Positions 54,209 through 62,880 of a stretch of DNA of 64,000 bases are shown here, in pieces; the stretch's first letter is position 1; the number at the start of each line of letters is the position of its first letter. A model generated the notes under the pieces. That model saw only the letters and a list, made by a program, of their open reading frames with translations, made no database searches and was not told the origin of the DNA. The position numbers and the translations under genes were made by a program. The stretch spans positions 1-64,000 of the forward strand of contig NZ_NPBF01000025.1 of NCBI RefSeq assembly GCF_002272135.1. The letters are read 5' to 3'. The stretch is from Virgibacillus sp. 7505 (GTDB lineage: Bacteria; Bacillota; Bacilli; Bacillales; Amphibacillaceae).

Positions 54209-55333
54209 ATGGAATTTTACTTGATAGGAATAATAGTCATTCTATTGATAGTTTTAGGTTATTTTGTTTACCAATATGTTGCACTGAAACGTCGTGCACA
54301 ATTTAACACTTCAGGCAGTAGCGATGAAATTATTTTGAATCGCACTGGGAATGAGCAGCAGCTTGAGAACTTCAGCCATATAGAAAAGGAACTGCTATCG
54401 TTATCAAAAGATGTGAATGAAAAAGGCGTAAATCTTGCGGAAACAGGTGAATATGCTTCTGAACAAGCTGATATTGTCAGAGCAGCAATTGACGAGGTAG
54501 GCAGAGGATTAGAGAAACAATTAGTAGCCACAGAAGAAAGTGCTGCCTCCATGGAAGAAATGACACAAGCGATAGAAAATTTATCAGTTAGATCTAATCA
54601 GATTTCAGAACAATCCATTACTACGCTAGAATTAACGCAGCAAGGAAATGAGAAACTAAAAGATTCCTTGGTAAAGATGGATCAATTTAATCAAACAGTA
54701 AATACAACCTCTAATGCAATAAACAAACTTGGAGAAAAATCTTATGAAATCAGCAGTATTGTTAAAGTGATTACAGAGATCTCTGAACAAATTAATCTGC
54801 TGGCGCTGAATGCAGCGATAGAAGCTGCTCGAGCAGGCGAAAATGGTAAAGGATTTGCTGTTGTTGCAGATGAGGTAAGAAAATTAGCGGAACAAACTCG
54901 CCAATCTACTTCAGAAGTATCACATATCGTGAAAAATATACAAGAAGAAACAGCTATAGTGGTTAAGTCAATGAACCAGGGGACCGAAGAATTTAAAGAT
55001 ACGAATGCAGACATTTTAGAGGTTGGAAATATGTTCGAAAAGATACTATCCACTACAAAAATTATTGCTGAAAACAACGAGAACTCTTCTGCAAACGCAG
55101 AAGAATTATCTACTGCTTCACAACAGATCATGACAACAATCGTTGAGATTGCATCTATCTCACGAGAATCGGTGGAGATGTTTGAGGAACTAATTGAGAT
55201 TAATGATGAGGAACTTCATACGATACAAAACCTTGTTGAGAAAGCAAGAAATCTTATAAACCACAAAAACGTAGTAGGCGAACTACTAAAAGAGAATGAT
55301 GATGTTAAAGCCAAGGAAGTAAAAGCGAGTTAA
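54209..55333 (+). CDS. Chemoreceptor-like protein without a sensor domain
   Basis: A 374-residue protein with one N-terminal span (about 3-25) and then, with no extracellular domain and no HAMP, a methyl-accepting signalling helix hairpin: [48 protein letters not shown]. The signal must therefore come from the cytoplasm or from partners such as the two preceding gene products. GTAGGAG precedes the ATG. It is the last gene before a strong terminator. Confidence 0.9.
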   Translation: MEFYLIGIIVILLIVLGYFVYQYVALKRRAQFNTSGSSDEIILNRTGNEQQLENFSHIEKELLSLSKDVNEKGVNLAETGEYASEQADIVRAAIDEVGRGLEKQLVATEESAASMEEMTQAIENLSVRSNQISEQSITTLELTQQGNEKLKDSLVKMDQFNQTVNTTSNAINKLGEKSYEISSIVKVITEISEQINLLALNAAIEAARAGENGKGFAVVADEVRKLAEQTRQSTSEVSHIVKNIQEETAIVVKSMNQGTEEFKDTNADILEVGNMFEKILSTTKIIAENNENSSANAEELSTASQQIMTTIVEIASISRESVEMFEELIEINDEELHTIQNLVEKARNLINHKNVVGELLKENDDVKAKEVKAS

Positions 55334-55427
55334 AATGCCAGAATAAAAGGTCAAGGTAGCAGATTGACAATAGTCGCCTTACCGAATGAAAATATAAGGC
55401 TTCTCCATAATTTATCTAATATGGGAT

Positions 55428-55494
55428 GATCCCCTTTTAGTAAACAGATTAAAGAGAGCATTCTGATCTGTTTATAAAGGAGGGGATCTTTTTC
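55428..55494 (+). terminator. Terminator ending the c-di-GMP operon
   Basis: A long hairpin: GATCCCC/GGGGATC, TTTA/TAAA and TAAACAGAT/ATCTGTTTA pair in one stem, followed by TTTTTC. A 14-codon frame MRKLLALVLICSYS starts at 55497 just beyond it, with AAGGAGGGG inside the 3' arm. Confidence 0.85.
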
Positions 55495-55618
55495 TTATGA
55501 GAAAATTACTTGCGCTTGTCTTAATTTGTTCTTATAGCTAACATTCCCCCTTTCTACCTAAAACATAAACTTGCAATCAGTAATTTCTATAATTATTTAG
55601 ACATTAGGAGGTAAAATA

Positions 55619-57253
55619 ATGAAGGAAATTCAAAAATTATATCCTAGTATGGACGGGAATGACTTTCAAAGAGAGGAATTATTGTCCTTCTTTAAGTCGA
55701 TTTTAACAAAAATAGATGAATTAAAAGATCCTAACAAATTAACGCTAGGAGAAATGCCTGAGTATACAGAGGATTACTATAATCGCGTTATTCAAAAGGC
55801 GTCTGTTCCGAATACAGGAGTGTCGATGGAGGAAGTGGTTCAGGAGCTTCTAAAATTAGTAGAAGGGCACAGGTTCGTCAATCGAAACTATGTAGCCAAT
55901 GCAGCTCCCCTTCCAAATATTGCTAGTATCCTTGGTAATCTGGTGATGGTTCTAGTTAATGGTAATAATCTATGGGATGTGGAGGGACCAGCAGCAGCAA
56001 AAGCAGAAGTCGAAGTAGCTGCAATGCTATCCAAACTTATCGGATATGATGAAAGCATCAGCGCAGGATATACAACATGGGGAGGACAAGGGGCTGTCTT
56101 TAACTCCTTGCGTCTTGCCATTGCCCGTTACGAGCCGTTTTCTAATCAAAAGGGTGTACCGCAAAATCTCTATTGTTTCTGTTCAGAGCTATCGCACTAC
56201 AGTCTGCTTAAATCTGTAGAAGCAACTGGGATTGGCATAGAAAACATGATTCGAGTGAAAGTTAATGCTGATCATTCAATCAATCTAGAAGATTTAAAAG
56301 AAAAAATGGAGCATATTATTGCAAAAGGCGGTGTTCCGCTTTATGTACTTGCCACAATGGGAACTACTGATACATTTGGGGTTGATGACATTAAGGGGAT
56401 TAAGCATATAGCAGTAGAAATGGAATGCACCTATGGCATAGATCCAATTTATATCCATGCAGACTCTGCTATGGGGGGAATGTATACTTTCTTTAATAAT
56501 TACAGCTTTGAAAGCAATACTTTACAATTTACAGACAACGTTATTGAGGTATTGAAATCCTATCAACAGAAATTTAAAAATATAAAGCTTGCAGATAGTA
56601 TGGTCTTTGATTTCCATAAGCTTGGACAAACGCCATATATCACAAGTTTATTTTTAATCAAAAACAAAGAGTATCTTAAGAATGTTGATTTAGATGCAGT
56701 AGAAACGCCGTATGTTGGGAATCGCGGTTATGGTAGTTATCATACAGGCTACACGCTCGAATGCTCGCGAATGGGAAGTGCTTTAGCGATTTATGCATCT
56801 TTACTAGCATTTGGAATCGAAGGCTATCAAAAGCTTTTAGCCAATTATATTCTTGTTAATATTACATTTAGAGAGACACTAAAAAGGGAATTTCCGAATG
56901 TGGCAATCACGAATGAGGTTTCTCCTATTACAACATTCCGTTTTTATCCCGAGAAGAATAAATGGAATGGTGAATTGAATGGACTGCTAACTATAGAAGA
57001 ACTGACGGAAATTAATCAATTTAATGACGGGTTTGCAGAGATGATTGGAGCCGAACGAGATACCGTCTACTTTGGATTTACAAAAAAGCAGCGTCTCGTG
57101 GAAGCTGCAAACTCAAACAATCGAATATCCGTATATGCGCATAAATTTTTTGCAATCTCGCCATACACGACAATAGAAGAAGTCGACCGTTATGTTGGAT
57201 TCTTAAAAGAACACTTAGACTTATTTATGAAGACAGCAGTAGTACAAGTATAA
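55619..57253 (+). CDS. PLP-dependent group II amino-acid decarboxylase
   Basis: A 544-residue enzyme of the glutamate/tyrosine/aromatic decarboxylase group: GYTTWGGQGAVFNSLRLAIARYEP, LATMGTTDTFGVDDIKGI, YIHADSAMGGMYTF, and the PLP lysine K334 in DFHKLGQTPY. The usual DPHK is DFHK. The substrate cannot be fixed; tyrosine, glutamate or aspartate are options. No antiporter gene is adjacent. TTAGGAGG precedes the ATG. A terminator separates it from the c-di-GMP operon, so it is probably transcribed on its own. Confidence 0.87.
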   Translation: MKEIQKLYPSMDGNDFQREELLSFFKSILTKIDELKDPNKLTLGEMPEYTEDYYNRVIQKASVPNTGVSMEEVVQELLKLVEGHRFVNRNYVANAAPLPNIASILGNLVMVLVNGNNLWDVEGPAAAKAEVEVAAMLSKLIGYDESISAGYTTWGGQGAVFNSLRLAIARYEPFSNQKGVPQNLYCFCSELSHYSLLKSVEATGIGIENMIRVKVNADHSINLEDLKEKMEHIIAKGGVPLYVLATMGTTDTFGVDDIKGIKHIAVEMECTYGIDPIYIHADSAMGGMYTFFNNYSFESNTLQFTDNVIEVLKSYQQKFKNIKLADSMVFDFHKLGQTPYITSLFLIKNKEYLKNVDLDAVETPYVGNRGYGSYHTGYTLECSRMGSALAIYASLLAFGIEGYQKLLANYILVNITFRETLKREFPNVAITNEVSPITTFRFYPEKNKWNGELNGLLTIEELTEINQFNDGFAEMIGAERDTVYFGFTKKQRLVEAANSNNRISVYAHKFFAISPYTTIEEVDRYVGFLKEHLDLFMKTAVVQV

Positions 57254-57266
57254 TTGTAAGATTCTG

Positions 57267-57303
57267 TTCCACTCTCTAAGTTTATAGGAGAGTGGATCTT
57301 TAT
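57267..57303 (+). terminator. Terminator after the decarboxylase gene
   Basis: Stem CCACTCTC/GAGAGTGG with an 11-base loop, then ATCTTTAT. Confidence 0.8.
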
Positions 57304-57317
57304 ATTAGCATGTACTA

Positions 57318-57370
57318 TGAAGTAGCTGACAAGTCAGAAGAAACAGCTGGCAGCAGTCCTTACCTTACAT
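57318..57370 (+). pseudogene. Decayed duplicate of the groEL 3' end
   Basis: 57321-57356 matches groEL 45217-45252 at 31 of 36 bases by eye (AGTAGCTGACAAG, then CAGAAGAAA and GCTGGC are shared). The following GTCCTTACC also matches the bases just after the groEL stop; the GGM repeat between is deleted. It therefore derives from a groEL end, 12 kb away from the intact gene. Confidence 0.75.
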
Positions 57371-57388
57371 GATGTAATATCTTTTCTC

Positions 57389-57433
57389 AAAAAAACATCA
57401 AACCTTGATACACTAGCGTTTGATGTTTTTTTA
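57389..57433. terminator. Terminator beyond the groEL relic
   Basis: Stem ACATCAAAC/GTTTGATGT with an A run before and T run after. It may be the original groEL terminator. Confidence 0.8.
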
Positions 57434-57479
57434 TCGAAATATGTTATAGGTGTATTTAAGCTATTAAATTCCATCTTCC

Positions 57480-57765
57480 TTATCCCAAACAAAGCTTCTA
57501 CTATTAATCGCATCTCAGACGGTACAACATCTTCAAACAGCTCTAATAAATTCTGTATTATATAATTTGGTTCTATTTTTTAAAAACATGCAGACAGAGA
57601 TACCAGTCTAGACAAGGTAGGTATGTTATAGCTTTTGCCCATCAAGATATCCGTTTCTAACCGGTCGCTAATGATTAAGCATTTTTCCTTTGAAACATTT
57701 AAGTGTTCCTGGATTTTTTAAATGTAATAAGCTGATGGTTTACCGATCACATCATCAACTGTATT
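57480..57765 (-). pseudogene. Decayed NagD-like HAD phosphatase
   Basis: On the minus strand the frame reads VDDVIGKPSAYYI*KIQEHLNVSKEKCLIISDRLETDILMGKSYNIPT (with a stop at the asterisk), followed by further stops. IGKPS, a helix, then ISDRLETDILMG is the C-terminal motif of NagD/p-nitrophenylphosphatase HAD proteins. The N-terminal two thirds are missing. Confidence 0.65.
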
Positions 57766-58258
57766 ATAGACTCTTGCACAAAACAATGACCCAATAAGGA
57801 GTAGTCTGAGCAGGGATGCTTTTCGTAGTGGGTCCATAAACAACAATTAAATCGCGGTTACCTAGGTTACCAGTAAAAGCTTGCCCGTTCGTTAATAGCA
57901 GCGGCGTAAATTGGGATACATTCAACTTCAATTGCCCATCACTGCTCAACAGCTGATTATCGAAGAAGCTGACCTTTACATTCTGATTCTGGTTTTCCTT
58001 CACCATAACAAGCGCTGGAAACTGGGGAGGATAAATAAGAATCGCAGGTGCATCTCCGTCATAATAGCCAGTCACGCGATCGCCTACGGATACCATTGCA
58101 TGATCCACGAAGTAGGTAGTAGGTGATACAACAAAATTCACGATTGATCCTGATTCATTTTCTACGGTGAAGAATTTATAACAGCCATCCGCTCGGCCAT
58201 TTCCCTGGAAATCACTGATCATCGTTACAGTTCCATGAAAAGAATGAAAATTGGTCAT
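57764..58258 (-). CDS. Hypothetical protein with beta-rich repeats
   Basis: A 164-residue protein with no signal peptide, rich in strands: FHSFHGTVTMISDFQGNGRA, VSVGDRVTGYYDGDAPAILIYPPQ and DLIVVYGPTTKSIPAQTTPY. The last block resembles proteins of Clostridia and Paenibacillus of unknown function. ATG 58258 follows GGAGGT at six-base spacing. The 276 bases upstream, before the dehydrogenase gene, hold no further gene. Confidence 0.68.
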   Translation of the reverse strand: MTNFHSFHGTVTMISDFQGNGRADGCYKFFTVENESGSIVNFVVSPTTYFVDHAMVSVGDRVTGYYDGDAPAILIYPPQFPALVMVKENQNQNVKVSFFDNQLLSSDGQLKLNVSQFTPLLLTNGQAFTGNLGNRDLIVVYGPTTKSIPAQTTPYWVIVLCKSL

Positions 58259-58534
58259 ATACACACCTCCATTGGTACAATATGTGGAGTAAGGTCTAAA
58301 AGAGTGTGTGAATGCCTACAGAAAAGAATTCATCTTTTTCTTTCTGTGTGTGATTAGCTGCAAAGGGAGAACTGAATGAGTTGTTAAAACAGCTGATTCG
58401 TTTAAGCATTTAAATATTGTATACGCAAAGAAGAAGGGCAGAAAAGTTCTACACTTCTTCTTTATTCTATGCAAGCTCTCCGTGTAAAGGTATCAGGCAT
58501 AATCAGCTATATGGCTTATTAGCGTCTCTAAGTC

Positions 58535-59566
58535 TCAAAATTCCTCTAGAACAACCTTTCCAACCGTACGTCCTGATTCTAGGATTGTATGTGCTTTGCG
58601 GAGATTGACAGCGTTTATAGGGGCTATTTTTTCTGATACAGTTGTCTGGATTATTCCGGAATCCACAAGACGAGCTAGTTCATTTAACAAATGATGCTGT
58701 TCGACCATATCTTTTGTTTGATAGCTTGAACGAGTGAACATAAATTCCCATACAAATGTTGCACTCTTATTTTTCAACAGAGTTAAGTTTAGATTTTCGT
58801 CGGTTTCAACAATAGAACAGATCTTTCCTTGAGGTGCAATTGCTTCCGCCATATTGTTCCAATGTTTTTCTGTACTGTTCAAACAAAGTATAAAATCGAC
58901 TTCCTTTATCCCGTTATGCAACAGTTGGGGACTGAATGCTTCATAGTGATTAATGACGTAATCTCCACCCAGCTTCTTGACCCAGTCAACTGATTCCTGT
59001 CGAGAAGCTGTTGCAATGATAGATAGGCCGGCGTGTTTGGCCAATTGTATTGCTATAGAACCGACTCCGCCTGCTGCACCTATAATCAATATATTCTTTC
59101 CTTCATTCTTTGAAGGATCAGAGTCGATGCCTAAGCGATCAAATAATGCTTCCCATGCTGTTATTGCGGTTAATGGTAATGCAGCGGCATTAGCAAAGTC
59201 TAGACTGTCTGGTTTGTGACCAACAATTCTTTCATCTACGAGATGATACTCACTATTGGCTCCTGGACGAGTTATGCTGCCAGCATAGAAGACTTCATCT
59301 CCTGGTTTAAACATAGAACAATCCTGCCCGACTTGTTCCACTATGCCTGCTGCATCCCAGCCAAGCACTTTAAGCTGATTTTCTGTGGTATCTTTCGGTG
59401 AGCGGACCTTTGTGTCGACTGGATTTACAGAGATTGCTTTTACTTTTACTAATAAATCTTTTCCAGTCGGGATGGGTTTGTCAATCTCAGCATCTATTAA
59501 GCTTTCCGGGTCATCTATCGGTAAGTATTTGAAAAGTCCCACTGCTTTCATTTTATCTTGATTCAT
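58535..59566 (-). CDS. Zinc-independent quinone-oxidoreductase-like alcohol dehydrogenase
   Basis: A 343-residue MDR protein: LLVKVKAISVNPVDTKVRSP, VLGWDAAGIVEQVG, the coenzyme motif GAAGGVGSIAIQLAKHAG, and a C-terminal GRTVGKVVLEEF. The structural zinc cysteines are absent, as in the ZADH/quinone reductase group. It reduces quinones or enones with NADPH. An HxlR-type regulator gene lies upstream on the same strand, separated by a terminator; AGGAGTGAAG precedes the ATG. Confidence 0.88.
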   Translation of the reverse strand: MNQDKMKAVGLFKYLPIDDPESLIDAEIDKPIPTGKDLLVKVKAISVNPVDTKVRSPKDTTENQLKVLGWDAAGIVEQVGQDCSMFKPGDEVFYAGSITRPGANSEYHLVDERIVGHKPDSLDFANAAALPLTAITAWEALFDRLGIDSDPSKNEGKNILIIGAAGGVGSIAIQLAKHAGLSIIATASRQESVDWVKKLGGDYVINHYEAFSPQLLHNGIKEVDFILCLNSTEKHWNNMAEAIAPQGKICSIVETDENLNLTLLKNKSATFVWEFMFTRSSYQTKDMVEQHHLLNELARLVDSGIIQTTVSEKIAPINAVNLRKAHTILESGRTVGKVVLEEF

Positions 59567-59685
59567 TTTATCTTCACTCCTGACTGTTTTATTCCTGCCT
59601 AGTCAGTATAGTAGATCGAATTTGTAAGTGTAAGTACGCACATTTATGTGAGATAGTATAAATTTTTATACTATTGGAGATAAAA

Positions 59686-59715
59686 AAACTGCCAGATATT
59701 CGGACAGTTTACAGA
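59686..59715 (-). terminator. Terminator after the HxlR gene
   Basis: On the minus strand AAACTGTCCG/(C)TGGCAGTTT forms a short stem followed by a T run (read as A run on the plus strand). Confidence 0.65.
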
Positions 59716-59716
59716 G

Positions 59717-60061
59717 CTAGACCGTTTTCTTATACGTTTCTCCCCAATTCTTCATTAAAGAAATAATAGGAATCAATGTCTTTCCGAAATCAGTTAAAGA
59801 GTATTCGACTTTTGGTGGTACTTGTTTGTATACTTCCCGGTGAATTACACCATCTTCCTCCAATTCCCTTAGTTGAAGTGTCAGCATGCGCTGGGTGACA
59901 CCTGGACAAATTCTTCGAAATTCATTAAACCGCTTTGGCCCCTCCATTAAATGATACAGCACTATGCCTTTCCATTTTCCGCCTATCACATCAAGTGTAT
60001 ATTCTACCGGGCAAGCCTCATCATTTGGACAATGACCATAGCCGCTCTTACGGTCCCTCAT
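59717..60061 (-). CDS. HxlR family transcriptional regulator
   Basis: A 114-residue winged-helix protein: [55 protein letters not shown]. Cys residues in GHCPND and ACPVEY fit thiol-sensing members such as HypR and QsrR-type regulators. It probably controls the quinone-reductase-like gene 150 bases downstream. GGGGGAATATCGAT precedes the ATG. Confidence 0.92.
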   Translation of the reverse strand: MRDRKSGYGHCPNDEACPVEYTLDVIGGKWKGIVLYHLMEGPKRFNEFRRICPGVTQRMLTLQLRELEEDGVIHREVYKQVPPKVEYSLTDFGKTLIPIISLMKNWGETYKKTV

Positions 60062-60229
60062 ATCGATATTCCCCCATATAATATGTATTTGTTTTCCATG
60101 CTTTTAATCATTCTACTAAATTTATAAGGAAAATATCAGTAATATACATCTTTAGCTTTGTGGAAAACAAAACATAAACCAAAGGAATTAGGTGAAAAGT
60201 AAAAATCAGTTAAATATCTAAGTATACAA

Positions 60230-60266
60230 ACAAAAAAGAAGATCACTCGGTGATCTTCTTTTTTGT
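60230..60266. terminator. Terminator after the phr gene
   Basis: A 15-bp perfect stem AAAAAAGAAGATCAC/GTGATCTTCTTTTTT with loop TCG. Confidence 0.9.
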
Positions 60267-60268
60267 GC

Positions 60269-60409
60269 TTATTTATCTAAGATGATAGAAAAACCGCCAC
60301 CACCCGGATCGTTTTTATTACTTGCGGTAGAGCCATGGTCAGCGTATCCTGTTAATCCACTTACAATAATCGTGATAGCCAGAATCAAAGTAAAAGTTAC
60401 TTTTTTCAT
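60269..60409 (-). CDS. Phr signalling peptide precursor
   Basis: A 46-residue precursor: basic start and hydrophobic signal MKKVTFTLILAITIIVSGLT, then GYADHGSTASNKNDPGGGGF and SIILDK. The size, export signal and small-residue C-terminal region match Phr pre-propeptides, in which five to seven residues near the C-terminus are cleaved out and re-imported by Opp. AAGGAGGG lies seven bases before the ATG, and the gene starts 15 bases after the rap stop on the same strand. The mature peptide is not certain; the DPGGGG region is a candidate. Confidence 0.82.
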   Translation of the reverse strand: MKKVTFTLILAITIIVSGLTGYADHGSTASNKNDPGGGGFSIILDK

Positions 60410-60424
60410 ATAAAGCCCTCCTTT

Positions 60425-61477
60425 TTATTGTAGAGCAAGAGCATAGTACCGATTTGCAAGTTCATAGTTCTTCTTGGATAAATAGTAGTCTGCTAACTCT
60501 TTTGCATAATGTCTTACATTGTAATTATCGTTGATTCTTTGGAAGTAGTCTATCCCTTCTTGCCATACGCTTTCAAAATTTAATCTATCTTCATATTTCT
60601 TATGAAGCATGGCAAATTCCCAATTCATTTTCATGTTGTCTTCTTCCATGCTAGCTTGGAATCCTTCTTTATATGCTTTTATAGCCTTAGATCGTTGATT
60701 CGTCTTCCAATAGCAATCTGCTAACAAAAATAAGACTTTTAACTTTGTGCGCTGTTGTTTATTTTTATAGGCTTCCTCCAAATATCGAATTGCTGCAGCT
60801 GGTAAGTTTCGTCTTGCATAAAGGCCGCCTAAATTGTGATGAATGTAGGAAATCAATGCTTGTTCTTCTGTTTTTCTAGCATGTGTTAGGGCGTTATGAA
60901 GATATTCTTCTGCTAAATCAAAATTAGAGAGCTCTATAAAATTTAACCCCTGCAGCATTTCTGAACGAGCAAGTAAAAAATGAAACGGTTGATGCGGTTT
61001 AAATAATTGAATGGCTTTTTCTGTATGTACAACTGATAGGGCAATGATCTCTAGGAAGAAATAAGCCATGGCCTTCCGAAAATGAAACTCGCCAACGTCT
61101 ACAGGGTCACGCAGCTTATGCAGATATTTTTCGGCTTTTTCAAAACAATCCAATGCTTCTTGATAATGTTCTTCTTCATAAAAAATCATAGCTTCTGCTA
61201 AATGAAGGTGATAGCGGTGGGTATCTGAGAAGTATTCATAGAGATTTTTGGCTTGTTCTATTGAGGCAATACTATTCATCAGGTCATTCTGAATGATGTA
61301 ATGTCGGCTTTCCAGCAGGAAGTACGAAAGCCTCGAATCGTGCTTGTATTCATCGATGTGATTTTGCAGTTCTTTATGGATACTAGCTGCAGCTTCTTTT
61401 TTATCCAGTCGAATGCTGACAGACCAGTTTTCCAAGCGAGCTGCAATGTCGATAAGTTCAGTACTGTTTCGACTCAT
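60425..61477 (-). CDS. Rap family response-regulator aspartate phosphatase
   Basis: A 350-residue cytoplasmic protein with an N-terminal helical bundle and about seven TPRs (YHLHLAEAMIFYEEEHYQEALDCFEKAEKYL, ISYIHHNLGGLYARRNLPAAAIRYLEEAY). It resembles the Rap-like protein at 27.5 kb, most clearly in the last 60 residues. A phr gene follows at once, giving a quorum-sensing cassette that acts on Spo0F or ComA-like targets, or on unknown regulators. Confidence 0.9.
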   Translation of the reverse strand: MSRNSTELIDIAARLENWSVSIRLDKKEAAASIHKELQNHIDEYKHDSRLSYFLLESRHYIIQNDLMNSIASIEQAKNLYEYFSDTHRYHLHLAEAMIFYEEEHYQEALDCFEKAEKYLHKLRDPVDVGEFHFRKAMAYFFLEIIALSVVHTEKAIQLFKPHQPFHFLLARSEMLQGLNFIELSNFDLAEEYLHNALTHARKTEEQALISYIHHNLGGLYARRNLPAAAIRYLEEAYKNKQQRTKLKVLFLLADCYWKTNQRSKAIKAYKEGFQASMEEDNMKMNWEFAMLHKKYEDRLNFESVWQEGIDYFQRINDNYNVRHYAKELADYYLSKKNYELANRYYALALQ

Positions 61478-61669
61478 AGTGCAGGGCTCCTTAAATTAAT
61501 ATAATTCCATTTTACCAACTATTGTCGCTTTGTGTGTTGGGAATTATTTATACTATTAAGGCATCTTTATGTGAAATAATATCAGTAGATTTCCTGAGAT
61601 AGGACATAGGCTTCTATATAAGGTTTAACTAATAAAGATAGGAATGCAGAAGGGGAGAAATCAAAGTAT

Positions 61670-61757
61670 ATTGAGGGAATAGGGAGATATAGCTGCAAAA
61701 TCAAGGAAAGGCAAGAAAAGTGCCTCATTGAATTTAGCACGCATATCTCCTTTTTTT
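61670..61757 (+). ncRNA. Candidate structured RNA with terminator
   Basis: GGAGATAT (61682-61689) pairs with ATATCTCC (61743-61750) and is followed by TTTTTTT. Inside lies a hairpin AGGCA/TGCCT. No open frame is present in these 311 bases between rap and the rhodanese gene. It may be a small RNA or the relic of a leader whose gene is lost. Confidence 0.4.
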
Positions 61758-61789
61758 ATTTTCTATTTCTAAGAATTAGCCTTTTTTCT

Positions 61790-62179
61790 TTAACATCCGC
61801 AATTATCAGCTACATTATCTTGGACCGCTGTTGTGACGGGAAAGTTCATTTCCTTCCAGGCAGCAATTCCTCCGGTTAATTCTTTCACATTATACCCTTT
61901 CTCAAGTAGCAATTTTGCTGCTTTGGCCGCTGTATTACACCATACATCCCAGCAAAAAAGTATGATTTCTTTATCTTTTGGTATTTCATTTATACGTTTT
62001 ACTATTTCTTGTTCAGGGATTACAGCAGCACCCTGAATCATTACATTCCTTACATGTTCTGGGCCATTCCGTACATCGATTAGAAAGTATTTTTCCGGAT
62101 TGGCTTGATTTGATCTCATGTAATCCATTGGGCTTATTGTAGCTTCCAGACGTGCATTGAAATATTCTAGTGCATTCAT
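61790..62179 (-). CDS. Rhodanese-like domain protein
   Basis: A 129-residue single-domain protein: YFLIDVRNGPEHVRNVMIQGAAVIPEQEI and IILFCWDVWCNTAAKAAKLLLEKGYNVKELTGGIAAWKEM. The active-site loop CWDVWCNTA has two cysteines and is not the usual CxxGxRS. The C-terminal NCGC could bind metal or sulfur. It probably handles sulfane sulfur. It starts 15 bases after the marR stop and is co-transcribed. Confidence 0.88.
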   Translation of the reverse strand: MNALEYFNARLEATISPMDYMRSNQANPEKYFLIDVRNGPEHVRNVMIQGAAVIPEQEIVKRINEIPKDKEIILFCWDVWCNTAAKAAKLLLEKGYNVKELTGGIAAWKEMNFPVTTAVQDNVADNCGC

Positions 62180-62194
62180 TTATATACTCTCCTT

Positions 62195-62614
62195 TTATAA
62201 TGACTTCCAAATTTTAATGAGATAATCTTTCAATAATTGTCTTTCCTGCTGGTTTAAAGGGTTTAAAACTTCTGATTCTATATCAGTCAGGAATTCCCAG
62301 CGAGAAGTTAAAACCTCGTTGCCTTTTTCCGTAATGAGAAGACTATAGGATCTTCTATCATTCGGATTTCTTGTCCTTTCCACGAATCCCAACCCTTCCA
62401 AGTGATCGATATGACTAACCATTGTTGTACGATCGATTTGGAGATTTTCTGAAATATCTTTTTGCGCGGTATAAGGGTTTTCCAGCACATATAAAAGAAC
62501 ACCATATTGTCTGGCATTAATGTGGAAGGGGACAAGACCTTCTGCAAATTTATTTTCCATTTGCTGCAAAACCTTCCCAAGTAAGAAGCCATAAGATTGA
62601 TTCCATTTATTCAT
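62195..62614 (-). CDS. MarR family transcriptional regulator
   Basis: A 139-residue winged-helix repressor: GLVPFHINARQYGVLLYVLENPYTAQKDISENLQIDRTTMVSHIDHLEGLGFVERTRNPNDRRSYSLLITEKG. It contains no cysteine, so it is not a thiol sensor by itself; it likely responds to small aromatic or other ligands. It precedes the rhodanese gene, and palindromes upstream look like its operators, pointing to autoregulation. Confidence 0.92.
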   Translation of the reverse strand: MNKWNQSYGFLLGKVLQQMENKFAEGLVPFHINARQYGVLLYVLENPYTAQKDISENLQIDRTTMVSHIDHLEGLGFVERTRNPNDRRSYSLLITEKGNEVLTSRWEFLTDIESEVLNPLNQQERQLLKDYLIKIWKSL

Positions 62615-62630
62615 TGTTACTCACCTCGGA

Positions 62631-62669
62631 TGATTAATCAGTTAATTATATAATCAGTTTAACTGATTA
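62631..62669. promoter_or_regulatory. MarR operator candidates
   Basis: TAATCAGTT-T-AACTGATTA at 62651-62669 is a perfect 19-base palindrome. A second, shorter palindrome TGATTAATCA is at 62631-62640. Both lie within 60 bases upstream of the marR start. Confidence 0.65.
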
Positions 62670-62808
62670 ATTTATAAAAAGCAATTGTTAAAGAAAATGT
62701 GTATTCTACATTGCACGAGATCGATGGAAACATTGTGAAAAGTATCAAGAAATATAGAAAGCAATATTTTACCCTTATTTCAGTTTTATTTACCATTGCC
62801 ACTCAATG

Positions 62809-62824
62809 TGTAAGCGCTTTAACA
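62809..62824. promoter_or_regulatory. cre-like site before the alpha-galactosidase gene
   Basis: TGTAAGCGCTTTAACA closely follows the cre consensus with central CG and lies 57 bases before the ATG, suggesting CcpA-mediated carbon repression. Confidence 0.65.
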
Positions 62825-62880
62825 TTGACTAAGGCAATGATTGAAAAAGTGAATCTTTTCATTATCCAGGAGGCTGTCAG

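Noticed and set aside
55497-55541. 14-codon frame MRKLLALVLICSYS before the decarboxylase gene
   Set aside because: It looks like the start of a signal peptide but stops at once; its ribosome-binding site is locked in a terminator arm. Probably a decayed small gene or chance.
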